Of a stretch of 64,000 nucleotides of DNA, positions 1 through 33,530 are shown piece by piece. Each line of letters begins with the position of its first letter. The stretch's first letter is position 1. Source of the stretch: Sorex araneus (lineage: Eukaryota > Chordata > Mammalia > Eulipotyphla > Soricidae); assembly GCF_027595985.1 (NCBI RefSeq), contig NC_073305.1:110628035-110692034 (forward strand), given 5' to 3'. The notes beneath the pieces are model-generated. The model did not search any database. It was not told the DNA's origin and was given only the letters and a program-made list of their open reading frames with translations. Made by a program: the position numbers and the translations under genes.

Positions 1-1213
1 TTACATATTCCAAAACTGTGAAATATCTGGTAGTTTAAAAACAAATTAAAACTCTGTATAACTTAAATAATATCATAGTTTGAAAGGCAACAATGGGCTA
101 GTGAAAGATAGCTGCAATAAATATGACAAAAATCTGACTGAACATGAAAAGGAAAAGAACCCAGTAGAAAAATTGTGCTAATATGGACAGTAAATAGTTC
201 CTAGAAAAGGAATGAATTTCAGCAGAGGAAAAGGTAATTTTTTTTACCATATTCATATGGTAAACACCATCTGAAATCAGGAGCAATATCATAATAGTAG
301 AAACTTAAAAATGGGTTTCCTTTTAGCTATGATAACAGAAGAATTCTTGCTGGAAATAGAGTGATTTTCCAAGCAATCTTATTTATGAAAATTGAGTGTG
401 CCCATTTTATTTAAGCCAAAAATTCTACTACATTCAAGAATGTGTAATACCACTATAGTTTCATATGTGCATAAAATCAACATTACATAGGTTATTTATT
501 TTTATTACTTATAATAGCAAGAAATTGGGCAACCCAAGAAACTGGTTAAATTTGTACATTCCCATGCTGAAATAAAAGTAGTCCTAAAAAAATGATAGTA
601 CCTATGTAATATCTAAGAGATATTAAATCAAGGCAACGAGTTTTTAAGAGATTTGTTGTGCAAATATGTGCTCATCTGTGTGTGTGTGTGTGTGTGCACT
701 TACTGGATGGATATTCGAGATGCTAGCAATTTATGGATTCTATAGAGGAAGATTACCTTTCTTTGGTGTTCCATTTTATACTGCTTGAATATTATCCATA
801 TCAAATTAGTTTTAAATTAAAACCAAAGTTAGAAATAAAAACAAAAACAGAAAGGTTGGTAAGAAAAAAGTCTTCCTTAATTTTTTAAGTTCCTTGCTCC
901 TTAGTTTAGTTCAAGTTTGTGTTGAGATTTTGTCCACTAATGAGGATGAAAACAATTTGTTAAGCTCATGAAAAAAAAAAAAACGAGCACTGTATAAATT
1001 TACACATGCATTTAGTCTTTACAACTCTGCGGTACTTAATATTATTTTTCATTATTAATGAAGTAAAGGTTTAGGTTGAGAAATAATCCCTAGGTGACAA
1101 TGTTAGAAGCATACCACATATTTGAATCTGTGTAGTGCTTGGGTAATTTGTTTATTTACATGATCTTAGATGGCAAAGGGTTTATCTTCCTGATGTTAAC
1201 ATTCTGTGCATAG
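1..1213 (+). other. DOP1A intron, AT-rich
   Basis: No exon or recognisable interspersed repeat. A short (GT)n tract lies at about 678-697. Confidence 0.5.
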
Positions 1214-1343
1214 GTACCGATGGGCCTTTATTCCAGAAGTCTCGGATGATTCAGGGTTGGAAGTCAGAAGGCAGGGCATACATCAACGAGAATTCAAACC
1301 TTATGTAGTACGACTCGCAAAGCTTCTTCGGAAAAGGGCAAAG
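1214..1343 (+). CDS. DOP1A: DOP1A penultimate coding exon
   Basis: 130 nt: one base completing the previous codon, then 43 codons from YRWAFIPEVSDD to RKRAK. The acceptor is ctgtgcatag and the donor is AAG|gtattg. The exon ends on a codon boundary. Confidence 0.92.
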
Positions 1344-4300
1344 GTATTGCTTTTGTTTTTATCTTAAGTATGTTTCTGATAAATATAAAGATAAAATTTG
1401 TAAAATATAATTTTACCATTTTAGACATTTTATATACTATATAAAATGTATATACTATATAGTATATATCCATATATACCTATTTTTCAGTATGTATCAA
1501 GTTAACTCTAAATATTTTGCTGAGGAAGATAATAATGAATTTGCTATGCTAAGTGGGTCATTGTTACATAAATTTCAAAAACTATTAGGTTGTTTTGAGA
1601 GTCTAAGTTTGCAGTATGTGCTTTGATCACTCAAAATTTCCAGTGTTCTAGGTTCTCATTGAGGCAGCAACTCCTAAATTATATCCCCCCCAAACTATAG
1701 AAACAAAAGAAAATTAAAATTTCACTTGACTTTTAAGAGCTTGATATAAAATGATATACTTTAGATTCACTAAAGAGCACTTAAACTTGGTCCAGAGGTA
1801 ATCACAGGCAGGTAAGGGTAGGACTTGAACTTTGATATCAGAGCATTTGAAGAAAATAATCATAAATTCAGAAGCAATATTCTGGATCACACGTGTACTT
1901 TGTCAGTCCTGTGTCAGATTAGTGATGAGAGTTTTTATAAGATACCTTTCCCCTACCAAAGGGAAAAACGTGATAAACTTTTGTTCAAAACTTGTATGCA
2001 GAATTGAAAAAGAGTTGACTTGGAAGTATTTTCCTGTCCAGAACATTTCAATCAAGGTCTTCATGACCAAGCATACATTTCACTGGCACAAAGGCTCTGA
2101 GTTCTCCTCTTTCCTTCCACAGGACAAGGAGGAGGACTTTAAGACAGTGATTTTGGAGGGATTGGAGATGGCCAAGCATCAGGTATGGGAGGTTTTTGAT
2201 GCTTGTGATATGGCAGCAAAAAATGCCACATCTGGACCAAATATGGAGACATACAAGGAGCTTGGAATTTCAACAAGTACAAGAGAAGTAAAGAGGGAGG
2301 AAGTCTTCCTGCAAGCATAGATTAGTGAAGTGAAAGGAGAAATTTTATGGAAATGTTTTAATTCTTTATTACTGAGGATGTGTAATTATGATTAAGAACA
2401 GAAGTATAAAACAATTGTACTGTTCTTGGTCAAGAACTAAAAATCCTCTCAAGTACTTCTTGACAGGAATGTAAACAAGAGGTTTTATCTTATTTTCTTG
2501 CATTTGGAAACTAGCTATGTAGGCTCAAGCATATTATTTGTTCTTCTTCAAGACAAACTTAGCTATGTATATACTTTCAAGTTTAGCCTAGGAAAATGAA
2601 GGTGGCTGGAGAGCCAGGGAATGGTAGCAATAGCAGTTAATGGCATAGAAAAAAAAATGGGACTCAGCACTAACATTAAAACCACTTTTAGTTATGAGAA
2701 AGGAAGATGGTTTTGTCTATCCAGTAATTTGGGCTGGAGGTTAAATGATTACTAAGAAGTCAACTAAGTGGTATTGGCTATTGTTTTCCTTTCCTCCTTT
2801 CTTTTGTCATAAAGATCTAGATCTTTCTATTTTAAGTTAAATCTATTTTCCTTTCCCTGGATTTTATTTTAAAATAAGCCCAACTCATGAGCACACATAA
2901 GAAAAATGAGCTAAATTTTTGCAGCTGCTTTCTCCATTAAAAAATTAATATTAAAATACTAAATAATGGAAGTTTCCTGGCACTCCTTGATCTTAGAGGG
3001 CAGACTCATTTATGATTGTGATAGATTCTATTTTTGCTTCCTTGACTCCCCCTTAAGTATTTTTATCTCCAGCTCATTGTTTTCATTATCCTATTTGTAT
3101 CTATCCAGGGTCAAACACCATTAGTTCCATTATAACCTTCACTAATTAATGTCTGTTACTCTAAAACTAGCCTCTTTTAACACATACACTTTTACTTGAG
3201 TTTGTATTTCGTTAGCAGTTTTCACCTCTCACTTTTTTATTGCAAGGTATAGTATTTTATTTGTCTTACCCCAGGATGTTGCAGTTCATTGTCAGAACCA
3301 AGATACACTTTTGACTCCAGGTCCAGGTCCACCTTTCCTCCCTATGTCGATTAGCACAGAAGCTTAGCAGTGTTGCTCTCCCAAGGATTCCCTTACTTTC
3401 TCCTTGCTTTGCATGAGAGTACCTATTTACTTTCAACCCTGATTATGGGGAGGACTTTGGGGCCACACCCAACGGCTACTCCTGGCTCTACATGCAGGAA
3501 TATACTCCTGGTGGTGCTCATCGACCGGGTGGAATACTGGGGATGCATGTAAGGCAAACACCCTATCCACTGTACTGTCATTCCAGTCCAACTACTACCA
3601 TCTTGTGACTCTGAAGTGTGATCTACTAATGGTACAGTGAACAAGACCTGTCCCTTCCTTAGCCTCATCCTAGTTAATCTGTCTCCTGGTCCTTGATAAC
3701 ATTAGCGGGAGTCTGGAAATCTGGGAGCTTTTTGAGTATATGGACTGGAGCGATAGCACAGCAGGTAGGGTGTTTGCCTTGCACGTGGCTGACCCGGGTT
3801 CAATTCCTTTGCCCCTCTCGGAAAGCCTGGCAAGCTTCCGAGAGTGTCCCGCCCACACGGCAGAGCATGGCAAGTTACCCGTGGCATATTCGATATGCCA
3901 AAAACAGTAACAACAAGTCTCACAATGGAGATGTTACTGGTGCCTGCTCGAGCAAATCAATGAACAACAGGACGACAGTGCTACAGTGAGTATATGCAAA
4001 GCACAACAAATTTTCGTATTATTTGACTCTCCCTATTTAAAACCAATCCTGGTCTGTTTGCTTGATTCTAGTTGGGAAAATACTGCTCCTGTGTTAGACC
4101 TGTCTGCGTACAATAATGGGCACTCAAGTGCCTCCTGAATTGGAGTTTTCATCCTGTCTAGGGTGAAAATGGGAAGATCATCATGTGAATTCATTTCTTA
4201 GCTCTGCTGATCTTTTACATTTTCTCCCATCCCACTCTGAACACAACTACTCCCTTTCTTGTCTTCCGCAGAAAAACCCGGAGGAAGACAACTCAGGGAG

Positions 4301-4577
4301 AACGCTGGGGTGGGAGCCGGGGCACCTGCTGCTCACCCTGGGCACCGTGCGCAGTCTCGAGCAGCTGCTGCCCTTCTTCAGCGTGCTCAGCCAGGTCTTC
4401 AACAGCAAGGTCACCAGCCGCTGCGCAGGACACTCAGGGAGCCCCATCCTCCACTCAAACACCTTCCCCAGTAAGGACATGACACTGGAAAACCACAAGC
4501 CATTTTCCAGCAAAGCCCGGCAAAAAATAGAAGAGATGGTTGAGAAAGATTTTCTGGAAGGGGTGATGAAAACTTGA
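1214..4577 (+). CDS. DOP1A: DOP1A (DOPEY1), 3'-terminal two coding exons, partial gene
   Basis: C-terminal end of the large Dopey family protein DOP1A, a peripheral membrane scaffold of endosome/Golgi traffic (family knowledge). Two exons are in the window: 1214-1343 and 4272-4577. They join in phase to give 145 residues ending in the motif EGVMKT and a TGA. The protein reads YRWAFIPE, then the basic stretch RLAKLLRKRAK, then KNPEEDNSGRTLGWEPGHLL, and ends in a Lys/Glu-rich tail. The intron is GT-AG (donor gtattg, acceptor ttccgcag) and holds a class R SINE at 3743-3986 and an older class A copy. The rest of the gene, more than 2,000 codons, lies upstream of the window. Identification rests on recalled similarity to human DOP1A and on the order with PGM3, RWDD2A and ME1. 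Confidence 0.93.
1344..3454 (+). other. DOP1A last intron, 5' part
   Basis: AT-rich, with a TA-rich run at 1430-1480. A 162-codon open frame at 1832-2320 has no family resemblance that I recognise. Confidence 0.4.
3455..3590 (-). repeat. tRNA-SINE class A, diverged
   Basis: Reverse orientation: ggggccacacccaac at the body end, and gtaaggcaaacaccctatcc ... ccagtcc as the inverted tRNA-like head. An old copy without a visible duplication. Confidence 0.7.
3743..3986 (+). repeat. tRNA-SINE class R (RTE-type tail), full length
   Basis: Head with A box tagcacagcagg and B box gggttcaattcc, body cctctcggaaagcc ... gcatattcgatatgccaa, and a tail ending gacgacagtgctacag. Flanked by a perfect 10-bp target duplication tgagtatatg (3733-3742 and 3987-3996). 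Confidence 0.92.
4272..4577 (+). CDS. DOP1A: DOP1A last coding exon with stop
   Basis: 306 nt, 101 codons plus TGA, starting in phase 0 at KNPEED after the acceptor ttccgcag. Codons upstream in the same open frame (4185-4271) are intron. The exon is GC-richer than its flanks. Confidence 0.94.
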   Translation, partial: KNPEEDNSGRTLGWEPGHLLLTLGTVRSLEQLLPFFSVLSQVFNSKVTSRCAGHSGSPILHSNTFPSKDMTLENHKPFSSKARQKIEEMVEKDFLEGVMKT

Positions 4578-5510
4578 GCCAGCACGGGAGCGCCACTGAG
4601 CGCAAACGTCAATGTAATTATTTAAAACCAACAATGCTCCAAGTTGTACAGTTTCTTCTGTTTTTGTATGTAACGAAAACACATTTCAGGTTGTATTTAA
4701 TTTAAATATTTGTAAATAAGAGCAAATGTCTGAATGTGGCCTGAATCAAGTTAAATATTGTCGGCTCGTATTGACTATGGTGCCTAAGAAAGACCTATAT
4801 ATACTTATAAAGTTCACTGTCTTATTGTCCTTACTTGTCCTAAACCTGCAAAATACACAATGCACACTTTTTTTTTTCTGTTGGTTTCGGGCTTTGTTTG
4901 AATTAGATTGGTTGGGGGTTACTCTTTCCATTTCACTACATTTTACTATTAGAATGGTGCCACAAGTCCTTTTCTTCCACATACCTTCACTAAGAGTAAC
5001 TGAAGCCTGGCACATGCATCCTTGTAAGTAGAGCAAGACCATCCTGACCTCAGTACAGAGCCGACGTAGCACTTCCGTCCACCCCCTCTCAATTCCTAGT
5101 GATGTTCCCAGAAGAGGTGAGTTACCTAAGGATTGTTCTGGGCAGGTGGGGAGGGGCTGGGAAGCAGCAGGTGAGTATGTGTGTCTGGCAGGAGACGGTG
5201 AGATGTAGGGGCCGCTATGCCTACTGCTGAGCTCTGTGGCCAGCAGGGCCCATTTTGACTAAAACTCAAACACAAATGGGATAAAGCGCAGTCATGTGTG
5301 TGCTTACTGTGGACTGGGCTCAACCCAGAGACAGGTGAATGGGTAGCTTTACTGATCAGAGTGAGTACCTCTTACAAGCCCTGAGTCAAGACAATATGTA
5401 TACCTTTCTAGGTTCAGAAATGAGTCTGTACAACCAGAAGCAAGCAAGAAAAAGTGTGAAACACTTGATGGGGAAAAAAAATGCAGAAATAAAATATTTG
5501 ATATCTCTCC
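4578..5510 (+). other. DOP1A: Probable DOP1A 3' UTR
   Basis: No SINE or L1 piece is seen here. The first canonical AATAAA on the plus strand after the stop is at 5488-5493, which would give a 3' UTR of about 0.9 kb. The 3' end is inferred, not shown. Confidence 0.5.
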
Positions 5511-6089
5511 ATCCCTCATATTGAGGAGTATGCTTTGTGAAGCTTCCAGAGCTGAGAGCTGCACTCATTTATACCTTGAACTGTACGATAGCATTGAGTG
5601 AATTTTGTGTTTTAACTGCAGAGCACCAGCAGATTAGTTCACCTAAGTCAACAACTTGAACACTGTACTCATAAGCAGGTGACCTGTGAAACAGTTTCCC
5701 CCATTTAGGACCAAGTGCAATCCATTGACACTCCGGGGGCGGCGCCTACCAGTCTACAGATGCAGTTCATGGCTAGGAAAACAAGATAGCTGTTCTTTTT
5801 GTTTTTTTGTCTCCTGGTCTTTTCAGCTACCAGAAAAAAAAAACCTTGATGGTGTCTTGACTAACCTGTTTTGATCACTCTCACTGCAGTTCTGCTCTAA
5901 GAAGCTACTGTCTAGGAATTCTGCACTTCCTTAAGTTGGCATACATACCTTTGAAGACATGGATAGAGGTGTTTAGATTGCGGCTTCACTTTTAGTAACT
6001 TATCTCTGAACTTGGCACAATGGATTTTGTAAGAACTTGTACCTTGTATTTTTTTCCCTTCCATTTTAAGCATTTCTTTTTCCACCCCT
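5511..6089. other. Spacer between convergent DOP1A and PGM3 3' ends
   Basis: About 0.6 kb between the inferred cleavage sites of the two tail-to-tail genes. No coding exon or repeat is recognised. Either UTR may extend into it. Confidence 0.4.
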
Positions 6090-6800
6090 AGGTTCTGCCT
6101 TATGGTTTTATTGGTAAGGAAGGAACTGATATTATTAGTTAAGATTTATGTATTTCTTGGAATATATGAAATCCACAAGCCCAGTCATCTTTTTCTTTAA
6201 TTTGAAATTCCAAAAGAGTAGTTATCTGCATGCTTTATGAAGCTGTGTCATATGCGAGCCAGTGGGATTCAGAGAAAGAATTTATCTTTGTTGGCAAAGG
6301 TTGTTATTAGAATTTCATAAGGCACTCAAAAAAAAATTTGTTCTGAAGGCTAAGTCTTCACCACCATCCCCATATGTAGTGATAATGGCAAGGGAGTAGT
6401 TCTGCAAAATAACATAATAGGTAATAGTGATGGAAAATACCTCAAAACGAGTTGGTAATAAATAAGATTTAATTTCCCAGAAACCCCAGGATTTTTCCCT
6501 AAATACATTAGAAGGTTAATGGCTGAATCATATGCCTGCATCATATGCTTAAGTCCCAATATCTTATATTAGTGAAATCAGGATTAGCGGTAAGTTTCCT
6601 CTTTTTAAAAATCTTAATTTAACCAGTATAAGATGTACCTACTTGTAGAGAATGACTCTGGTAGTGTTTAAGAAAAACAACCAGAACAACCCAGTTAGGT
6701 GCTCTGACTGTAAACAACATGTCTGAGTGTCCCAATAATGACAGTATTATGATTTTACAAAAACTAAAAATCCAGTTTCTTGAGAATATAAAAATTGTCT
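6090..6800 (-). other. PGM3: Probable PGM3 3' UTR
   Basis: Follows the PGM3 stop on the minus strand. A minus-strand AATAAA (tttatt at 6107-6112) is a candidate polyadenylation signal. A weaker ATTAAA type signal lies near 6470. There is no interspersed repeat. Confidence 0.45.
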
Positions 6801-29077
<22,277 letters not shown>

Positions 29078-29391
29078 TTAATAAATCTTCATTCTGAACT
29101 CCCCCCAAAGAAACAGACACTTGATCGGGAAAAGAATGGCAGAATAAATCCTGGGGATTAGCCTTCCCAGTACTGTCAACCGGAGGCAGAAATCAGACAC
29201 CCACCAATTCCCACTTCAGTGCCGGACGATTCCACACCTCAGCTCCACCTCCTACAAGTTCCCGGTGAGATCAAAGATTCTTCACTGCACAAATGGGAAA
29301 ACTTAAGCCAGGACCTCATTTAAATAACCTAAATTAGCGGGTCCCTTATTTGAGGTCAACTATGAACTAGAACCTTAAAACCAAAATAGGG

Positions 29392-29530
29392 ACTAGGGGC
29401 CACAGATACAGCACAGCAGGTATGACACTTGCCTTCCATGAGGCATCCCCCAGGGGTGCCACACCCAACACCTCATTTGGTCTCCTGAGTCCACCAGGTG
29501 GGATCCCTGAGGACAGAAACCTGTGATTCT
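29392..29530 (+). repeat. tRNA-SINE class A, old
   Basis: ggggccacagatacagcaca ... acacctcatttggtctcctg. Confidence 0.65.
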
Positions 29531-30279
29531 GCTGCTACTCACACCCTTGGTACAGACAAGGAAAAAGCAAAGGAAATGCCATCTTTCTCCAAAACTGCCC
29601 AGACCTCCTAACGCACAATGCAGGGACTTCCTCATTTTCCTAAGGAAGAAGTGGAACACTTTTCCAAAGTTATCTCTTACACTCTTCCTTTGACCACTCA
29701 TTTTAAATACCAAACATTGGCTCTCCGTCTGTTTTTTACTTCCTTCTTTGGCCTACTCCAATTCTATGCATAATTCGGGGTTTCCAAACTCAGTCCCTGG
29801 TGCTCAGCGCCATGGCCAATTAACCATGCCATGAGCAGCCACTGTAGCAACCCACCAACCTGTATGTACGCAAGGGTCTCCATTGTCCTTCAGTGCTTCA
29901 GTGCACACAAGTTAAAGGCAATTCTCCAGGCCAAAAAACCTGAAATTCTGCAGGTTCATCTCAGGAGCATGAGGACAGTTTTCTAATAATTAACCAGTGG
30001 ACAATGTAACATGATTACTCCGAAGAGCATGTGCCCCTGTCCTTTTAAATCTGGATAGCACTAAAAAGGAAATAAGATCAAATGCTCTCAACTCTTCCAT
30101 GCTGCGGGGATCCTAAACCTCAGCAGTCTAATGTTCTTTAATTCAAAGTACATTTCCCCCACCCAAGTTCAGGATTTAGCTCTCTTAAAGCGTGTCCCCT
30201 CCCCCTCCTTTCCATTCAATCTTCAAAACCTCGTCCATCCCGCTCTCCTCCCAGTACCCCGGAATCCTGGCACACTTAC
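29531..30279. other. PGM3 first intron next to the CpG island
   Basis: No exon, repeat or strong signal is identified. Confidence 0.4.
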
Positions 30280-30505
30280 GAGCATGGCCACCCCCTCCCC
30301 CATCCCTGGCAGTGGACGCGCGCCCCATCATACAGGACCCTCGGGCCGGCCCAACAGCCAGTTCCCGCCCAGTCGAGGCGGGTGGGTGTGTCCGGCGCGT
30401 GGCCTGGGGGTCAGCCGGGGCCAGCGCACTAGCCCGGGGGTCGGGTGAATCCCTGTGGACCAGGCCCCTCCACTGGCCGCAAACCAGTCGCAGAGCCCCG
30501 CTCAC

Positions 30506-30600
30506 CTCCTCCTCGCCCTCGCCCCGGAGACTCCGCGCAGGGACCAAGAGACTCAACCCGCAGACGTGGCCTTGCGTGACTTCCGGATTGTCGCCACGCC
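30506..30600 (-). other. PGM3: Probable PGM3 non-coding exon 1
   Basis: A consensus minus-strand donor (GAG|gtgagc; ctcac at 30501-30505) lies in the CpG island upstream of the first coding exon. The 5' end is not fixed by the sequence; about 30600 is a guess placed before the CCAAT box. Confidence 0.5.
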
Positions 30601-30689
30601 CCTCGGCCAATCACGGCGGGGGAGGATCCTCTGGTCCCGCCCCGCCCCGCCACCTGGCCCCGCCCCGCCGCCGGCCGGGGACGCGCCGC

Positions 30690-30760
30690 TCGTGCCCGCG
30701 GAACTGCGGATCTGGGTTCGGAGCGGGCTCGGGGCTGTTTCCTTTCAGAGAGCTGGAAGG
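30690..30760 (+). other. RWDD2A: Probable RWDD2A non-coding exon 1
   Basis: Ends at the strong donor AAGG|gtgagg (30761). It would splice to the acceptor cccctctag before 31669. The start is not determined. Confidence 0.45.
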
Positions 30761-31668
30761 GTGAGGCTTCCGCGGGGGCCGGGTGTCGGGGCCGAGGGGA
30801 GCTGTCCCACCGAGCGCGGCGATCGCTGACACGCCGCCTTCGTGTCCATGGTCGGTGTGCAGGGACGGTTTCCTTGTCTCCGAAAGGGGGCTCCCAGCCC
30901 CGACCTGGGGGCGTGGAGGGTGGCGGGGAGAGGGTCTTGTGCTCGGAGGCGGCCTGGACCACCGCGAGAGCCACTCAGCTCCCCGCTTCCCCTTCCCGGT
31001 GCTCGAGATCCCTCTCCCAAACCTTTCATCCCGGGAAACCGTTTTCCGCCCGCCGCCCCCACCCCCCAGCTCGCGGGAAACGTCTTTTTTTTTTTTTAAC
31101 CGTACCTGAAAATCACTCCCCTCCCCCAAGCCAGGGTCCCTGGATTCGAACCATCCGAACCCACCGACGCCTCCCGGGAACCTCTGGGGCTGAGGGGTGC
31201 GTGGGGCGGGGGGTGTCCCTGCAGAGGAGGAAAGGCCCAGGGGCAGTGGTCTTTGCCGACTGCACCAGGGAGGCTGGCTGCAAGAGGCATTGCGGGCGGG
31301 TCTTCCAGGCCCCGAGCCGTCCGGAGCTCCCCGCCCTCCCCCCACCCCCTCACCCCGCACCGCTCTCTGCAGGCAGCTGGCCTGGGCGCCGCAACCTGGT
31401 CCGTAGGGGAACTGTGGGTGGGATGCCTCCCTGGGACCCCCCCCCTCCTCCATATGCTGTTCCCAGAATTCAGGCCGGCAGGTGTGTCTGCCCACCACCT
31501 GCTCACACTTGTTGATTGTTGGCTTATGCAGATTCTTGATCTAAATGGAAAGCGGTGGTTTGGAGGGAAAGGGACAGGGAATCTGAATTTTAATTCAGTA
31601 CCTGGGTGGGAAATGTTACTTGTATTGGGGAGATAACGAGCGTTCAGTGTCCCGCTTTGCCCCTCTAG

Positions 31669-31807
31669 CTCTCGGTGCCTAGCGTTCCTGCAAAAATTAC
31701 CTCCACGGAAAGGAACATTTTGGAGATTTCCTTGGACACCTGTGACACTGACAGAGCCAGCGTCCTGGACCTTTTCAGGTTTGCTGGCAAGTTGATTTCG
31801 AGGCGTC
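31669..31807 (+). other. RWDD2A: RWDD2A 5' UTR in exon 2
   Basis: Follows the acceptor ctttgcccctctag and contains no ATG before the start codon at 31808. Confidence 0.65.
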
Positions 31808-32008
31808 ATGTCCGCGTCAATGAAAGAATGCCTTCAGCTTCAGCTGCTGGAAATGGAAATGCTGTTTTCTATGTTTCCTAATCACGGGGAAGTGAAACTT
31901 GAAGATGTAAATGCCCTGACGATCATAAAGCGATATTTGGAAGGCACAAGGGAGGCACTACCACCAAAAATCGAATTTGTGATAACACTGCAGATTGAGG
32001 AGCCCAAG
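31808..32008 (+). CDS. RWDD2A: RWDD2A first coding exon
   Basis: 201 nt, residues 1-67, [18 protein letters not shown] to LQIEEPK. Donor AAG|gtgagt. Confidence 0.95.
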
Positions 32009-33382
32009 GTGAGTGCCCTGAGTTTTTTTCATTGTTGCTAGGCACCAGGTTTTTATTGGAAACATTAGAACATGAGCTCATATTTCCAAGAAACTGAATA
32101 TTCCAAATGCACGTTTACTTGTTTGGAACGCAAAAATGTAAAATGCAGCATGTGCTATCAATTCTTTAATAAGTATCTTGATTTTTTTGTAAATTTTCCA
32201 TCTTTTAACAAATAAACCATGTTTTTATTTAAATGTTATATGTTATAATGTTGCCCTATTTTCTTCATCTAATTTTTTACCAATTGAACCATATCTTACA
32301 TGTGCATTATCGTTTTTAGAAACCTAAATAGTGCCTTTAGCAGAACAGACCTTTAGGGAATAAACTTTTTCTTGGTGGTGCCATATTATAGGGAAAAAAA
32401 TCACTGTCACTATCACTCATCCCATTGCTCATCGATTTGCTCGAGCGGGCACCAGTAATGTCTCCATTGTGAGACTTGTTGTTACTGTTTTTGGCATATC
32501 CAATATACCACGGGTAGCTTGTATATATACATAAAAGAATAAAAATGCATAAAGGAATCGTGTAAGTAAAATATTTAGAATGCTCTGTGCCTGGCACATA
32601 CCTGACTTCATAGCAGTGACTATTACATTTATCAAAGCCATGTAGTTACCATTGATAAGCTAGCCTCTGTATGATTTTATGGTACTTCTGTTTTTCATTT
32701 TAAGGTGAAAATTGATTTGCAAGTGACCATGCCTCACAGCTACCCCTATGTAGCACTGCAGCTGTTTGGACGATCACCCGAGCTTGACAGACAACAGCAG
32801 CTACTTCTCAACAAAAGTCTCACATCTTACATAGGAACTTTTGATCCAGGTGAGCTGTGTGTGTGTGCAGCAATCCAGTGGTTGCAAGATAATAGCGCCT
32901 CCTATTTCCTGAACAAAAAGCTAGTTTATGAACCATCCACACAAGCGAAACCAGTCAAGAATACGTTTCTCCGAATGTGGATCTACAGTCACCATATATA
33001 TCAGCAGGACTTAAGGAAAAAGATCTTGGATATTGGGAAAAGGTTAGATGTGACTGGATTTTGCATGACAGGAAAGCCTGGTATAATCTGTGTGGAGGGC
33101 TTCAAAGATCACTGTGAGGAATTCTGGCATGCAATTAGATATCCCAATTGGAAACACATATCTTGTAAACATGCTGAAAGTATAGAAACGGAAGGAAATG
33201 GGGAAGATCTGCGCCTGTTCCATTCTTTTGAAGAATTACTCCTTGAAGCCCATGGGGACTATGGATTGAGAAATGACTATCACATGAATCTGGGCCAGTT
33301 CTTGGAATTTCTGAGAAAACACAAAAGTGAGCATGTTTTCCAGATATTATTTGGTATTGAAAGCAAAAGCTCAGATTCTTAG
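31808..33382 (+). CDS. RWDD2A: RWDD2A, RWD domain-containing protein 2A (complete)
   Basis: Coding exons 31808-32008 and 32705-33382 join in phase 0 to give 292 residues plus TAG, the length I recall for the human protein. The N-terminal part, about residues 10-130 ([16 protein letters not shown], the [13 protein letters not shown] strand and turn), is an RWD fold like those of GCN2 and E2 enzymes. The C-terminal part, about 155-285 ([41 protein letters not shown]), is the domain family formerly called DUF1115. There is no catalytic motif or transmembrane segment. Its function is poorly known. The start ATG has G at -3. The intron (gtgagt ... tttaag) holds a 5'-truncated class R SINE at 32400-32521. 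Confidence 0.96.
32400..32521 (-). repeat. tRNA-SINE class R, 5'-truncated
   Basis: Inverted tail cactgtcactatcact, then the body up to ccacgggtagcttg. The tRNA head is absent. Inside the RWDD2A intron. Confidence 0.88.
32705..33382 (+). CDS. RWDD2A: RWDD2A second coding exon with stop
   Basis: 678 nt, residues 68-292, from [18 protein letters not shown] to [10 protein letters not shown] and TAG. The first codon is GTG (Val), an internal residue and not a start. Confidence 0.96.
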   Translation: MKIDLQVTMPHSYPYVALQLFGRSPELDRQQQLLLNKSLTSYIGTFDPGELCVCAAIQWLQDNSASYFLNKKLVYEPSTQAKPVKNTFLRMWIYSHHIYQQDLRKKILDIGKRLDVTGFCMTGKPGIICVEGFKDHCEEFWHAIRYPNWKHISCKHAESIETEGNGEDLRLFHSFEELLLEAHGDYGLRNDYHMNLGQFLEFLRKHKSEHVFQILFGIESKSSDS

Positions 33383-33530
33383 GAAGCTATGAAGATCCCT
33401 ATGTTTGTAACATCATTAAACTAGTATTTCTGTTAATAAGAGAAAATTTAATGGGCCAGTGTCTATTTGATGTACTGTAACATAGGTCCAGAATTTTTAA
33501 CCTGGTAATAAAATACACAGGTCTTTTAAC
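33383..33530 (+). other. RWDD2A: RWDD2A 3' UTR with polyadenylation signal
   Basis: AATAAA at 33507-33512, 125 nt after the stop, followed by T-rich and GT-containing sequence. Longer forms cannot be excluded. Confidence 0.55.

Larger units (their letters stand above)
30280..31480. promoter_or_regulatory. CpG island, divergent PGM3/RWDD2A promoter
   Basis: About 1.2 kb of dense CpG in an otherwise AT-rich window. Elements seen are: ETS/GABP-type ACTTCCGG at 30579-30586, a CCAAT box at 30607-30611, and clustered GC boxes (ccccgcccc) around 30637-30670. There is no TATA box. The PGM3 exon 1 donor (minus) and a plus-strand donor GAAGG|gtgagg at 30761 are only about 255 bp apart, as in bidirectional housekeeping promoters. 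Long open frames here on both strands are GC artefacts. Confidence 0.75.

Noticed and set aside
1832-2320. 162-codon open frame in the DOP1A intron
   Set aside because: No family resemblance, no splice logic joining it to DOP1A, and a stop-free run of this size can be chance or an old retrocopy.
3743-3820. tRNA-like sequences with A and B boxes as tRNA genes
   Set aside because: They are SINE heads: no cloverleaf pairing of the acceptor arm is seen, bodies and tails follow, and the copies are dispersed.
4185-4271. Upstream extension of the last DOP1A exon's open frame
   Set aside because: It precedes the acceptor ttccgcag, and the protein match begins exactly at 4272.
30131-31809. Many long open frames (up to 295 codons) on both strands
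   Set aside because: They lie in the CpG island, where stop codons are rare. They are low-complexity Pro/Arg/Gly proteins with no domain.
32705-32707. GTG at the start of the second RWDD2A exon as a translation start
   Set aside because: It is an internal Val codon directly after a splice acceptor; the true ATG is at 31808.
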